A stretch of DNA of 64,000 bases from Natronobacterium gregoryi SP2 (GTDB lineage: Archaea; Halobacteriota; Halobacteria; Halobacteriales; Natrialbaceae), in the NCBI RefSeq assembly GCF_000230715.2, contig NC_019792.1, positions 2,542,001 through 2,606,000 of the forward strand. The letters are read 5' to 3'. The translations under genes and the position numbers were made by a program. The notes under the pieces are model-generated. The model ran no database searches. It was not told where the DNA came from and was given only the letters and a program-made list of their open reading frames with translations. Shown here piece by piece: positions 35,034-44,476 of the stretch; the stretch's first letter is position 1, and each line of letters starts with the position of its first letter.

Positions 35034-35402
35034 ATGGTAGAGAACGAAACCTCGGATGACGATGTTGATGAATTGACTGCAGATGACGGTGAAGAGGACG
35101 TGATCAACGTGGCAAGTGACGACTCCCCTATTTTGACCCGCAATGAGCCCGAGTTTCGCCGGTTCTTCGCTCGTGGATCACTACTTCGCGTCCAAGACTA
35201 TGACGACGAAACGGTACAGCTGGGTTTCTGGAGTTTCAAGGACGAGGAGGTTCCGATGGAAGGGGAAGACAAGATGGCGACAGGCTACCGCCTTGAGGCA
35301 GAAGCCATGATGACATGGTCAACGGCAAATCGGCTTCGGCAGCTGTTAGACAACTATATCGAGGAGCACGCTCCTGAGGAGTATCGTCGCAGAGACGACT
35401 GA
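35034..35402 (+). CDS. hypothetical protein downstream of HTH gene
   Basis: 122 residues. An acidic N-terminal segment (TSDDDVDELTADDGEEDVIN) precedes a compact domain: FRRFFARGSLLRVQDYDDET, VQLGFWSFKDEEVPMEG, TGYRLEAEAMMTWSTANRLR, QLLDNYIEEHAPEEY. The latter resembles small beta-helix proteins that I recall downstream of haloarchaeal HTH genes, but no function is known. Co-transcribed with the 34366 gene. Confidence 0.55.
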   Translation: MVENETSDDDVDELTADDGEEDVINVASDDSPILTRNEPEFRRFFARGSLLRVQDYDDETVQLGFWSFKDEEVPMEGEDKMATGYRLEAEAMMTWSTANRLRQLLDNYIEEHAPEEYRRRDD

Positions 35403-35521
35403 CGACTGCTCTTCTTTCGGTGGGGAGGATGACAGCAAGGTAATATATGTGATTGTCATCTCTCAAGAGTTCAGTCAATCTGGAGTTCTACGAACGCAAC
35501 GTCCCTGTGGTGAGTTAATTT

Positions 35522-35607
35522 CTATAGTATCAACTGCAACCATTTACACACTGATCGACGAGCCGTCTGGCGATCAGGTGTGCATTGACTTGCAGTGGCT
35601 ACTATAG
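35522..35607. mobile_element. 86-bp MITE-like palindrome
   Basis: The left arm ctatagtatcaactgcaa... (35522-35557) and the reverse complement of the right arm 35571-35607 (ctatagtagccactgcaa...) match along about 36 bases with several substitutions and a one-base gap. A 13-base loop separates them. It lies in a 444-base stretch without genes (35403-35846). The shape is that of a miniature inverted-repeat element, probably the fused ends of an insertion sequence; no clear target duplication. Confidence 0.6.
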
Positions 35608-35846
35608 CTCTTACTCGAACCGTATTACCGGAAAACATCGAGACAGGTGAATGAGGGCTTACTGATCAGATCGGAATTCAGAACGCAGTTACATCTGGAT
35701 CTTAGACAGGGACTCAAGCTGCGAGTTTAAGCGTAGTATTCGTAGAGTTTGTTGGTAAGAGCGGGGAAAGCCGGTAGGATGAAGAAACAGAAGGTAAAAC
35801 ACGTGCAGCGAAAGGTAAATATACCTGACGTATTATTTCACTGGTA

Positions 35847-36713
35847 ATGCCAGCGCGGTACTCGGATCGATCGGTTTTGTTCTATGTGGGGACCGAAATC
35901 GAGCGGATGGGTGAGTCCCTTGACGCCACGGAGGAGACGATGATTGATGGGATTCGGCTATGTGGGGACGTTCGCCGAGCGGGGTATGATTACGATTCTA
36001 TCGACAGTGTCGCCGGTGCTTGTTTCTACCTCGCGTGTACTCGCCAAGATGAACCGATTTCGCTGCCAGACATTGCTGATCATGCTCGGAAGTCGCGGAA
36101 AAACATCCAACATTTGAGTGCGAAGCTAATGTCGGAGTTGGATATTCAGCCGACTCCAGTTGAACCCGACACCTATCTTGATGACGGGATCGAAGAATTC
36201 GGTTTCACTGAAGATCAGGCAGCGGAGTGTTTTGAGTTGCTCGAACGGGGGAAAGAACGGAATCGTCACAGTGGATTCGCTCCGACGACGGTTGCCGGTG
36301 CGATCCTCTATGCTGTCGCTCAGAAACACGGGCTTGATATTCGTCAGCGAGATGTCGCAGACTTCGTGAATAAGACCCCTGTCTCTATCCGAAAGAGCTA
36401 CAAATCGTTCTTAGAGCTCGCAGACGATGTTCCAGTGGACGTACTTCCGCCTCAAACAATTGACGAGGCGATTGCGACTGTTCAGACAGCGTTTTCCGAG
36501 CATCCAGCCGTGTATGCCGATGACGCTCGGAACATTGCGTCCGATGCTGATGTCGGAGACAATGCCAGCCTTGCTGGGGTCGCTGGAGGTGCATACTTGA
36601 GTGTCGCCCAAACGCACGGAGAAGGGCTGACAGCCAGTGATGTCAGCCCTGTACTTGGCGTTGGAAGCCAGACGATTGCAAAATACAACAAGAGGTTCGA
36701 CTATGAGGGTTGA
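35847..36713 (+). CDS. TFB-like transcription factor without zinc ribbon
   Basis: 288 residues built of cyclin folds: IDGIRLCGDVRRAGYDYDSI, SVAGACFYLACTRQDEPISL and PDIADHARKSRKNIQHLSAK form the first; PTTVAGAILYAVAQKHGLDI, RQRDVADFVNKTPVSIRKSY the second; a third similar unit ends at LGVGSQTIAKYNKRF. These match TFB/TFIIB core repeats. The N-terminal zinc ribbon and B-finger needed to recruit polymerase are missing. It could compete with TFB or direct a special promoter set. The last 11 bases overlap the next gene. Confidence 0.72.
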   Translation: MPARYSDRSVLFYVGTEIERMGESLDATEETMIDGIRLCGDVRRAGYDYDSIDSVAGACFYLACTRQDEPISLPDIADHARKSRKNIQHLSAKLMSELDIQPTPVEPDTYLDDGIEEFGFTEDQAAECFELLERGKERNRHSGFAPTTVAGAILYAVAQKHGLDIRQRDVADFVNKTPVSIRKSYKSFLELADDVPVDVLPPQTIDEAIATVQTAFSEHPAVYADDARNIASDADVGDNASLAGVAGGAYLSVAQTHGEGLTASDVSPVLGVGSQTIAKYNKRFDYEG

Positions 36714-37944
36714 AGAAGCGCTGGTGTCAGACCAGCAGTGCCAAGAGTGGCGTGTGGCGTACCGCGATGGAAAGTCACCATATGAGCTCGCGGTTGAGAG
36801 TGATCGTCCTCGAAGTGTGGTTCACGAGCATCTGATTGGTGAGTGTTCGCATGATTGTGACGCCTCTCCCATTTCACGTGGCCGAACTCATAACATGACC
36901 TCGCCAGAGTGTCGTGACATTAGAACCCGATATGATACTGGAGAAACGATGGAGGAGTTACAAGCGTCGACAGGTCGTCGCTGGCAGACGCTGGTCCGAC
37001 ACCTCACCGGAAAGTGTTCGCACGATGTTGCTGTTGAAGCCCCGACAGTGGCGAAACAGGAGATTCTCGAACGTGACCGAGTAACGGCGGAAGAATGTGC
37101 TGAATTCCGTCGTGGTGTCCACAATGCAGCGAGTGTAATGGCCTACGCCGCTACTGTTGACCACGATTATCAAGTAGTGCTTGCTCACGTGAACGGCGAG
37201 TGTTCCCATGGGGTTGACGAACCGGCTCGTAACCCGAATTATCGACGGCAGGATATCTCAAACGAGGATTGTCAGGCAATCCGTGAAACATACCGGTCAA
37301 GTCCGGATACCAAAGTGAGCGAAATTGCAGAGGAATATGACTGTTCTCCAACAACAATTGAACGTCATGTTACCTTCAGGTGTTCACATCCACCCAGAGA
37401 CACCTTGGTGACCGACGTGGAAGAGGTCCAGGATCTATTAGAGTCTGGAGAGAATGCTGATGATGGATTAAGCGAAATTAGTCCGGAAGAGGTTGCTCGA
37501 TTGGATAGCGCCAAACGTGCTGACCGCCAGGAACCGGCTCAGGACTTGGCGACACCTGACCCGGACCGTATTGAAACGACACGGAGTCGTGTAGTTCGCA
37601 ATACCGAATTGACACATGATATGAAGCGGATGTACAATCATATGTGCCAGATCTGTGGGTCCTCTCGGCGGGGGCCTAATGGGGATCCGTACGCCGAAGC
37701 GCACCACATTCGGCCGCTCGGTCGCCCACACGACGGACCCGATGAACCAGAGAATATCCTTGTTCTCTGTCCGAATCACCACACCGATTTCGACTACGGC
37801 CGACTCACTGTTGACCCAGAGACATACCGCGTGACTCATGCTGACGAGGAGGGTGTTGATGGCACTGAACTAACTATCGCAGACCCACACGAACTCAGTG
37901 ACGACTATCTCACCTACCACAACAAGGTGATTGGGGGTGAGTAA
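36703..37944 (+). CDS. HNH nuclease with four Cys/His HTH repeats
   Basis: 413 residues from ATG 36703, overlapping the TFB-like gene by 11 bases. Residues 9-230 contain four repeats of about 43-48 residues, each opening with a Cys (QCQEWRVAYRDG, ECRDIRTRYDTG, ECAEFRRGVHNA, DCQAIRETYRSS) and closing H-x(4)-C-S-H (EHLIGECSH, RHLTGKCSH, AHVNGECSH, RHVTFRCSH). Each looks like a helix-turn-helix pinned by a C-H-C-H zinc site. The C-terminal HNH domain has CQICGSSRRGPNG, AEAHHIRPLGRPHDGPDEPE and LCPNHHTDFDYGRL. The repeats probably give extended DNA recognition. Confidence 0.78.
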   Translation: MRVEEALVSDQQCQEWRVAYRDGKSPYELAVESDRPRSVVHEHLIGECSHDCDASPISRGRTHNMTSPECRDIRTRYDTGETMEELQASTGRRWQTLVRHLTGKCSHDVAVEAPTVAKQEILERDRVTAEECAEFRRGVHNAASVMAYAATVDHDYQVVLAHVNGECSHGVDEPARNPNYRRQDISNEDCQAIRETYRSSPDTKVSEIAEEYDCSPTTIERHVTFRCSHPPRDTLVTDVEEVQDLLESGENADDGLSEISPEEVARLDSAKRADRQEPAQDLATPDPDRIETTRSRVVRNTELTHDMKRMYNHMCQICGSSRRGPNGDPYAEAHHIRPLGRPHDGPDEPENILVLCPNHHTDFDYGRLTVDPETYRVTHADEEGVDGTELTIADPHELSDDYLTYHNKVIGGE

Positions 37945-38134
37945 TACTGGCTTGTTGTGAAAGATGAAAAACAATTATTAGAGGGCACGAATGTGGCGTG
38001 GAACCTTCTTTCTCGCAGCTCGAAGACAAAGGAGTAGGACACACTCAATCACACTTGTCTCTACAAAACCCATCATGTAAGCAGAAGCTCTTCCTCACGG
38101 AATGAACGACGCCAGCGTGAGCGAGCAGGATAGT

Positions 38135-39379
38135 TTACTTGTACCAGAGTCGAGCTTTTGCACAGAGATCGAGGAGCGGTTGAAGCTGTTGCGGGCAGAA
38201 TTCCAGAGTCATGGTTTCCTTGGTACTGCTCAGTTCGACGGTAACCACCTCATTTCCTGTTTGGGAGATTGAGTACAAGAGGGAGCCTATACTGGATTTG
38301 CTTTGTTGTTTCACCTCTTGGTATTTCGGCGCTGAGATGCGAGTACACTCTAATTCATAACCCAACTCCAGCACGAACTCGACGAACAAATCGATGTCAT
38401 CCTTGTCGATAAGGACCATGAGTTCTCGTTCCATCCCGTCCACGAACTTGCGGACAGTGAACTGACCACGGCTAGAGTGGCGAACACCGATACTGAATTC
38501 AAATGTCTCTCCGGGACCTTTGCTAAAGCGTTCGGAGAAATAGGTGTACCGGTCTTCTAACTCTACGACTTCCCGGCGGCCTTCAACGTTATTTCGGTGT
38601 TCGCTGTGTTTGGTCTGGATTTTGCCTTTGAGCCATGATTTGTAAACTTCCCGGACGCCTGGAGACTCTAAGGAGAGGTTGAGGTGGAGTTCTTTCTCAC
38701 GGGTCCACTCTGGCGGGTCATCGGATTCGTCGCTCGGATCCGATTCACTCGGGAATTCAGCCAGGGAAACTTGATCGTCAACGTGGTTCGGAAGGATTGC
38801 AATAATATCGGCTTCAGTGATACCGAGGTAGTCCCCGGCTGACGGGTCCGGTGATGACGCCTCACCGTGAGGAATGCCGTACGGCCAGACTGGGATTGGG
38901 TCAGGGAGTTCGACGTCCTCGTACTCAGGGCGAGTACCAACGTAGTTTTCCTCGAAGAGCCAGATCACGCTGGTGTCGCCGGTGAGGTAACTGGCAGTCG
39001 TTTCTGTGAGATCCTTCTGTTCGTTCCGGTACTGTACCTCAACCGCGATCCCCTTCCCAAACGGGAAACGTGGGTGATCGAATTCTACGAAGACATCGGC
39101 ACGGCGTGGTACTTCGTCGGTGACGAACTCGACGTGTACTGTCGAATCAGGATACTTGTCTTTGAGTTTTTCAACTGCGATCGATTTCATCCTGAGATGG
39201 AGAGCGGATTCACCAGAGCAAGAGTGGTCTGGCGGATGGTAGAAATGCCGAGCAGTAGAAGGGCCTTCTCGAACACGGAGGGGATCGTTACAGACAGGGC
39301 ATTGAACCTCTTCGTCGTCACCAACTCCGATCGGAATTCGAGGGCGATTATCAACGGGATCTACCGCGATGAAGGGCAT
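38135..39379 (-). CDS. CoiA-like nuclease
   Basis: 414 residues. The N-terminal zinc element CPVCNDPLRVREG with RHFYHPPDHSC precedes HLRMKSIAVEKLKDK and the nuclease core PRRADVFVEFDHPRFPFGKG then IAVEVQYRNEQKDLTETTAS, the arrangement of competence CoiA-like proteins (PD-(D/E)XK type, with D and E-V-Q). The C-terminal 200 residues are unassigned. CoiA-like genes are found in defence islands and on mobile elements as well as in competence loci. A TATA-like box (aaatatata, about 39,400-39,412) precedes the ATG. Confidence 0.7.
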   Translation of the reverse strand: MPFIAVDPVDNRPRIPIGVGDDEEVQCPVCNDPLRVREGPSTARHFYHPPDHSCSGESALHLRMKSIAVEKLKDKYPDSTVHVEFVTDEVPRRADVFVEFDHPRFPFGKGIAVEVQYRNEQKDLTETTASYLTGDTSVIWLFEENYVGTRPEYEDVELPDPIPVWPYGIPHGEASSPDPSAGDYLGITEADIIAILPNHVDDQVSLAEFPSESDPSDESDDPPEWTREKELHLNLSLESPGVREVYKSWLKGKIQTKHSEHRNNVEGRREVVELEDRYTYFSERFSKGPGETFEFSIGVRHSSRGQFTVRKFVDGMERELMVLIDKDDIDLFVEFVLELGYELECTRISAPKYQEVKQQSKSSIGSLLYSISQTGNEVVTVELSSTKETMTLEFCPQQLQPLLDLCAKARLWYK

Positions 39380-39493
39380 TGGTGTAACAAAGGGTTCGAT
39401 AGGCTATATATTTTCAATCCAGAACACACCTCTATCGCTACTCACTCGGGACCAAGTTCATATCGAGAATACGGTGTTTAACGAGGTGTTTGG

Positions 39494-40657
39494 TCACCAA
39501 TCGCCGTCGAAGTGGACACTCAGGCCAACTTTGCCGGCCATACGTCTCAATTCTCGCTTTTTTGCAGATTTGCCGAGTTTCGTATCGACGTAATAATCGT
39601 GACTCACTTCCTTATAGTCTGGATCGGCGTCGTCCCAGTGCGGTTCGTCATTGAGCACTGCCTTTGTTCGACCCGGAATCCATGGGATCGTGAGCTCGTC
39701 GATCAGGCCGTGGTGCTCGATGAGGTAGTTCGTCGTTTTGATCATCGCTTCGTTTTGGTTAGTGCCGCTAACTGCTGCTATTTTGTTGTCCTTATCAGCG
39801 ATCTTGACGACGAACTGGCCGGATATGTCCCACGGTTCAGTGGTTGAATTCTGCGTTGAATCTCCACTTTTCGAGGTCGGGTCTGATTCATGTGTTCCGT
39901 CCTGTGATGGGGAAGGTGATCGGGATTTACTGCGGGATGTGACTGGTCTACTGGTGTCTATTTCGCTCTCAATGTCGGTCACAAGGGAATCTATCAGTTC
40001 CTTCGCTTGTGATTCTGCAAGAGGAGCGATCGCTTCGGAGACATTGTCAGTTAAAACTTCGGTGAGATTTGCAGAGAGTTCTTCTTTCTGTTCTTCGAGG
40101 GTTTTTCGGGCTGTTTTGAGTTCGCTGATACGGTTAGCTATCTTTTCTGAGTCGCCGGTCTTGATGGCGTCACAGGTGAACGCTCGCAGAATGGGTACTT
40201 GTCCGGGTAACTGTTGAAGATCGTATTCTGCGAGGGGTTCGACGCTGACATTTGAGTTAACCACCTGCCGCTGAAGGAACTGGTACTGCGTTCCGTTTGA
40301 GAGGATACCCCAATTCACGTTCTCGTTTTTCATGTAGGTTGCAAGTTGCTCACGGTGATTTGCACTTAGACTTGTGTCAACACCTTTTGCCTCGAAAAAC
40401 GCGACTGGTGTGCCTTCAAATAGTAACGCGTAATCCACCTTGTACGACCGGGTACCGACTTTGACGGAGTACTCAAGTTGCGTGTTTGTCGGGATTTCCC
40501 ACCCGAGTAGCTCCAAGAAGTCGCGTAAAACAGCTGCCTTCGTGTTAGCTTCATCCATCTGCGGAGACTCATCGATAACCGATTGAGCATGCTCAACGTA
40601 CTCTCTCACCTCCTCATTCAGGATTTTCTCATCATCCCGCCCCTCCTCGTTATCCAT
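39494..40657 (-). CDS. HsdR-N-like restriction-type nuclease
   Basis: 387 residues. Residues 40-130 match the type I restriction R-subunit N-terminal domain: VLRDFLELLGWEIPTNTQ, YKVDYALLFEGTPVAFFEAK (D...E-x-K), HREQLATYMKNENVNWGILS and NGTQYQFLQ. No helicase follows; instead there is a coiled coil, a Ser/Thr-rich linker, and a C-terminal domain (WDISGQFVVKIADKDNKIAA; EAMIKTTNYLIEHHGLID). Stand-alone proteins of this type are common in archaea and may be restriction-like. It is transcribed away from the 40797 gene. Confidence 0.7.
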   Translation of the reverse strand: MDNEEGRDDEKILNEEVREYVEHAQSVIDESPQMDEANTKAAVLRDFLELLGWEIPTNTQLEYSVKVGTRSYKVDYALLFEGTPVAFFEAKGVDTSLSANHREQLATYMKNENVNWGILSNGTQYQFLQRQVVNSNVSVEPLAEYDLQQLPGQVPILRAFTCDAIKTGDSEKIANRISELKTARKTLEEQKEELSANLTEVLTDNVSEAIAPLAESQAKELIDSLVTDIESEIDTSRPVTSRSKSRSPSPSQDGTHESDPTSKSGDSTQNSTTEPWDISGQFVVKIADKDNKIAAVSGTNQNEAMIKTTNYLIEHHGLIDELTIPWIPGRTKAVLNDEPHWDDADPDYKEVSHDYYVDTKLGKSAKKRELRRMAGKVGLSVHFDGDW

Positions 40658-40796
40658 AGTTGAGTAACAGATGTCCAGTGTAGCCTTATCAAACTGCCTT
40701 TACATGTATTGAACCGCAGAAACCTACTGGAAGAGGTCACAAACAAGTCCCGCCCAAGCACTATGCGGATTCGCTGACTGTCCTAATACAGGATTG

Positions 40797-41345
40797 ATGG
40801 TTCGAAGTGAGAATCTTGATCATCCTGCGGTCGAAGTCAAACTACCTCTCGATGGTGGGATGCATCAGTATGTGGTGCCCAGGGACACAACGATGTTTTT
40901 GTGGGTAGCGCTTGCTGTGGGGACACCGGAACGGATTCCACAAATCCAGTCCCCTCAAGGAAGCCGTCTATTTACCAAAGGAGTTCAGGCACAAGAGCAG
41001 ATGACCTGGTCGGTTTCAATCGACGATGAGTCAGTTCCACTCATTGCTGATTCACATTACAGAAAAGGCGAGTACAGGGGCTTGGCATGGTGGATTGCGA
41101 TCGACCCTATTGAATTGCCAGCTACAGTCTGTGTGGAGTTCGAAACGATTGGTGATCAACCTACTGTCCAAGGCGACCCGGTGGTCCTCTGGACTGAACA
41201 AGGCGACGTGGTATCCTGGGGGACAACAATCGAAAGCACGATCAAACTCAATCCATCTGATTCACCGGCCAATAGCTTCCCGACTCACCGAGAATCGCTT
41301 TGGGACCAACATATGGTCTATAGGCCACTGAACAGCATGGAGTAA
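40797..41345 (+). CDS. beta-rich hypothetical protein
   Basis: 182 residues from ATG 40797. Mostly strands and turns (HQYVVPRDTTMFLWVALAVG, SVSIDDESVPLIADSHYRKG, CVEFETIGDQPTVQGDPVVL). No signal peptide, membrane segment or known motif. It lies alone between the HsdR-N-like gene and the ADP-ribosylglycohydrolase. Nothing suggests a function. Confidence 0.45.
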   Translation: MVRSENLDHPAVEVKLPLDGGMHQYVVPRDTTMFLWVALAVGTPERIPQIQSPQGSRLFTKGVQAQEQMTWSVSIDDESVPLIADSHYRKGEYRGLAWWIAIDPIELPATVCVEFETIGDQPTVQGDPVVLWTEQGDVVSWGTTIESTIKLNPSDSPANSFPTHRESLWDQHMVYRPLNSME

Positions 41346-41529
41346 CCGCCATCCGACTGTTCAAGATTCCAACTCTAGTAAATCACTAACCGGTGATCTC
41401 TGACGAAGGCTGAGTAGATTGAGATGAACAATGCGTGGAGTGAGTACCGGGAGAGTCTCTGTGCGGGAACGAACCCCGATGAGTGATTCCGACCCTACAT
41501 TTTTCTTGAATGTGTTCGTTGGGTGAGGC

Positions 41530-42438
41530 ATGGATTCGGATCGTGCCCGCGGTGTTCTGGTAGGGTTAGCGTGTGGGGATGCACTTGGACGACCAGTTGA
41601 GTTCGACACCGCGTCTGCGATCTCCGCTGAGCACGGAGTACTCGACGAGATGGTCGGGTACGGAACGTGGAACCAGCCGGCTGGAACGATTACTGACGAC
41701 ACTGAGCAGGCGTTGTGTATTGCGCGGAGTCTCATCCAGCAACAGGAGTTCGACCCGACTGATATCGCGGATCGGTTCGTCGCGTGGTACGAGAGCGATC
41801 CGTTCGACATTGGCCGGATGACGCTACGTGCGCTTAGTCGCCTCGACAAAGGAGCGACGTGGGATGAGGCAGGGCAGCAGGTCTGGGAGGATAGCCCGGA
41901 GGGTTCAAACGCCGGGAACGGAAGTGTGATGCGGTGTCTGCCGCTCGCCATCCCGTACGCAACTGAGTGGGAGAGACTCGTGGAAGTGAGTCGCCAGTCT
42001 TCCCAGATTACGCATGCAGACCCTCGGTGTACGTACGGTTGCGCGATTCTCAACCTCACGGTAGCTGGGTTACTCGACGACGCTGGCACGCCGCTGCAGG
42101 ACGCGCTCGATTACGTCGCGGCAGATGCACCGGACGAACTCACGACCGCACTCGAACCCATTGCCGGCGGGAACTCGCCAGGAGCGCTCGAAATGTCCGG
42201 GTACGTCGTTCATTCGCTGCAAACAGCACTTCACGACGGGCTGCGGGCTGGCAGTGCTGAGGAGGCGATTGTGACTGCGGTTAATCGCGGTGGGGACACT
42301 GATACGATCGGTGCGATCGCGGGTGCGGTTGCTGGTGCGCGGTTCGGTGCGTCACGAGTTCCGGACCGATGGCTGTCTGCTATTGATGAGACGGACGAAC
42401 TTGAATCGTTGGCAGATGACCTCTTGGAGGTGGCGTGA
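41530..42438 (+). CDS. ADP-ribosylglycohydrolase (DraG/ARH family)
   Basis: 302 residues. Metal-binding and catalytic motifs are in order: GLACGDALGRPVEF, ITDDTEQALCIA (T-D-D-T), NAGNGSVMRCLPLA, THADPRC and NRGGDTDTIGAIAGAVAGA. The family removes ADP-ribose from proteins or nucleic acids, using two Mg ions. Its stop overlaps the start of the HAD/HEAT gene (GTGATG), so they form a two-gene unit. In an island, such an enzyme could reverse the effect of an ADP-ribosylating toxin or counter phage ADP-ribosylation; no partner toxin is visible here. Confidence 0.88.
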   Translation: MDSDRARGVLVGLACGDALGRPVEFDTASAISAEHGVLDEMVGYGTWNQPAGTITDDTEQALCIARSLIQQQEFDPTDIADRFVAWYESDPFDIGRMTLRALSRLDKGATWDEAGQQVWEDSPEGSNAGNGSVMRCLPLAIPYATEWERLVEVSRQSSQITHADPRCTYGCAILNLTVAGLLDDAGTPLQDALDYVAADAPDELTTALEPIAGGNSPGALEMSGYVVHSLQTALHDGLRAGSAEEAIVTAVNRGGDTDTIGAIAGAVAGARFGASRVPDRWLSAIDETDELESLADDLLEVA

Positions 42439-44159
42439 TGTACGTGCTTGCGTTCGACCGGGACTGGACAGTTGACGTAAATCCGCACCCAAGTCGAGAA
42501 GCGGTGCCGATCGAGTGGGTTCGGTACTGGGCATACGAGACCGAGCACGAGGTCTGGGCGATCGGGAACCAGGATCTCGTCGATGAAGCCGATATTCCGG
42601 GAACGGTCGAATCTATACGGCGGCGTGATGGGGATATCGATGCGCTAGGTGACCGGAATGAGTTCGGGAACTACGAGTGGTGGCCGGAGCGAGAAGCGCG
42701 GCTTCGAATACTCGCTGAGTTGTTTCCCGATGCAGACGAGTACGTTGTCGTCGATGATCTCGATTTGAGTCACGTTGATGGATGGGATCATTACCACGCA
42801 TGGGACTTCGTCGAACTCGTCCGAGACGGAAAGATCGAATTGTCGATCCCGTCCTCAGACGATCTGGTTCCTGACGGTGGGTTCGAATCAGCGGACGAGG
42901 TACGAGACATCTTAGCCGACGGGTACGTGTTTGAATTCACGTATCGGACGGAAGAGGAGACGAAAACGCATTTGGTCACGCATTTCGAGCCGGAGCGCCC
43001 GTCGATGAAGCCGTTGAAAGGCCCGCCGGCGTTCTGGTTCGAGACCGTTGGGAACGAGGAGAAGTTCTCTGTTCGACTCCCGGATATTGAGTCGGTTCAT
43101 CCTGTACCGTATGAGCGCCTCGCTGATCCGTTCTTAGGGGCGGCGTTCGCTGCGGTTCGATCACAACTCGAAGAGGATGCTGAGACCGTAGACGGTGAGA
43201 CGCTACGCGAAATGCTCAGCGATTCCGTGTCGAATCCGGCACGCGTGGAGCAGCGTGAGGCACTTCGGCTTGCGATGAGCACGCTGCAGCATCGAGAAGC
43301 TGAACGCGAACTGGCTATCGAAGCTGTGTTCGAGGTAATAGCTGATGAGCCCAGCACACTCGATCGGAAAGCGCTTCGAACCGTGTGGGAATCGACGAAG
43401 GATGAACCGGCGGTGTTGGAAGAGTATGTGCCTGAGTTGGCGAGTTATGCGAGCCAAGAATCACCGTGCCAGCCAGCTGCGACGCGCTGTTTGATGGAAA
43501 TCGCTGAAGCGAATCCTGGCAGTGTACTCGAAGCAGTTCCAGCGGTGGAGACTGCTGTAACAAGTGGTTCTGGGATGACACAAAGTTACGCGGTGTACAC
43601 GTTCTCCAGTGTTGCAGAAGAGTACCCTGAAGAAGTGTTCCCCGCGGTTCCTGCGTTGATCACGGCGTTGCAAAGCGACGACGATACGACGCAGACGAAC
43701 GCGTTAGCAGCACTTGGAAAGATCGCGTCGAACTATCCGGATGCTGCTGAACCAATCGTAGACGAGTTAGTGGTGTTGCTGGATGCTGAGGCGAAGAGTG
43801 TTCGGAATAATGCAGTCGGATTGCTGGGTGATCTCGCGCAAGAACACCCTGACATCGTGATTGAACACGCTGATCGGATCGCTGCCCGACTGGAGGACAA
43901 TAACGTTCAGGCGCGCGTGAACGCGTCACTTGCACTGCTTCAAGCAGGTGAGGCGGATCCGAGTGCGATCAGGGCGCAACAGGATCAGTTGGAGAGTGCG
44001 CTGGAGGATCCAAGCCCGGAAGTCCGAGCGAATGCGTGTTCGCTGATTGGAAACGCGAACGTACCGGTTCCAATTGAAGAACTCAAAGAGTTAGAAGCGA
44101 ATGATATGAACGACACAGTCCGCGAGCGTGCAGCCTGGACGATTACGCGGGTAAACTAG
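42438..44159 (+). CDS. HAD-like domain plus HEAT-repeat protein
   Basis: 573 residues from ATG 42438 (GTG 42435 also possible). The N-terminal 120 residues resemble a HAD hydrolase: LAFDRDWTVDVNP (D-x-D-x-T-like), IEWVRYWAYETEHEVWAIGN, then EYVVVDDLDLSHVDGWDHY. A middle region of unknown fold leads to a C-terminal solenoid of HEAT repeats from about residue 270 (SYAVYTFSSVAEEYPEEVFP; TNALAALGKIASNYPDAAEP; NNAVGLLGDLAQEHPDIVIE). It is coupled to the ADP-ribosylglycohydrolase. The HEAT part probably binds a partner protein or nucleic acid. Confidence 0.65.
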   Translation: MYVLAFDRDWTVDVNPHPSREAVPIEWVRYWAYETEHEVWAIGNQDLVDEADIPGTVESIRRRDGDIDALGDRNEFGNYEWWPEREARLRILAELFPDADEYVVVDDLDLSHVDGWDHYHAWDFVELVRDGKIELSIPSSDDLVPDGGFESADEVRDILADGYVFEFTYRTEEETKTHLVTHFEPERPSMKPLKGPPAFWFETVGNEEKFSVRLPDIESVHPVPYERLADPFLGAAFAAVRSQLEEDAETVDGETLREMLSDSVSNPARVEQREALRLAMSTLQHREAERELAIEAVFEVIADEPSTLDRKALRTVWESTKDEPAVLEEYVPELASYASQESPCQPAATRCLMEIAEANPGSVLEAVPAVETAVTSGSGMTQSYAVYTFSSVAEEYPEEVFPAVPALITALQSDDDTTQTNALAALGKIASNYPDAAEPIVDELVVLLDAEAKSVRNNAVGLLGDLAQEHPDIVIEHADRIAARLEDNNVQARVNASLALLQAGEADPSAIRAQQDQLESALEDPSPEVRANACSLIGNANVPVPIEELKELEANDMNDTVRERAAWTITRVN

Positions 44160-44282
44160 ATTGTGTATCGAATCGGGCGAACGCTACAGGAACTCGAACC
44201 GATGACAACGTGACGAGCCCGTCGGTATAACGGTGAGTCACAGCCACGACAATCCAGTGTTGAGTTCTTCGAGGAACGATGG

Positions 44283-44455
44283 TCAAGCTTGAACGGTGGC
44301 CGAAAACGTGATTGGTTCGCCCACTCGTTCGAGGATAGTTTCGTGGAGAATGGGTGAGTAGGGTCGAACGACGGGTTCGTCCGAATGTAGTAGTCGTTGT
44401 CGATGGTGAATAGCGCAGCGTTGAATGCACGGTGAGACAGTCGGTGAGGCTAACT
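44283..44455 (-). pseudogene. remnant of HNH endonuclease C-terminus
   Basis: On the minus strand one frame gives LSHRAFNAALFTIDNDYYIR and TNPSFDPTHPF; the next frame continues LHETILERVGEPITFSATVQ and a stop. Together they match the end of haloarchaeal HNH proteins like the 21487-22287 gene (LSKTHHAAFDRGLFTIGRDY). A frameshift near 44,340-44,350 and loss of the N-terminal part show decay. It lies in the 317-base gap between two genes. Confidence 0.55.
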
Positions 44456-44476
44456 TGATGCGGAGGGTATTGTTCT

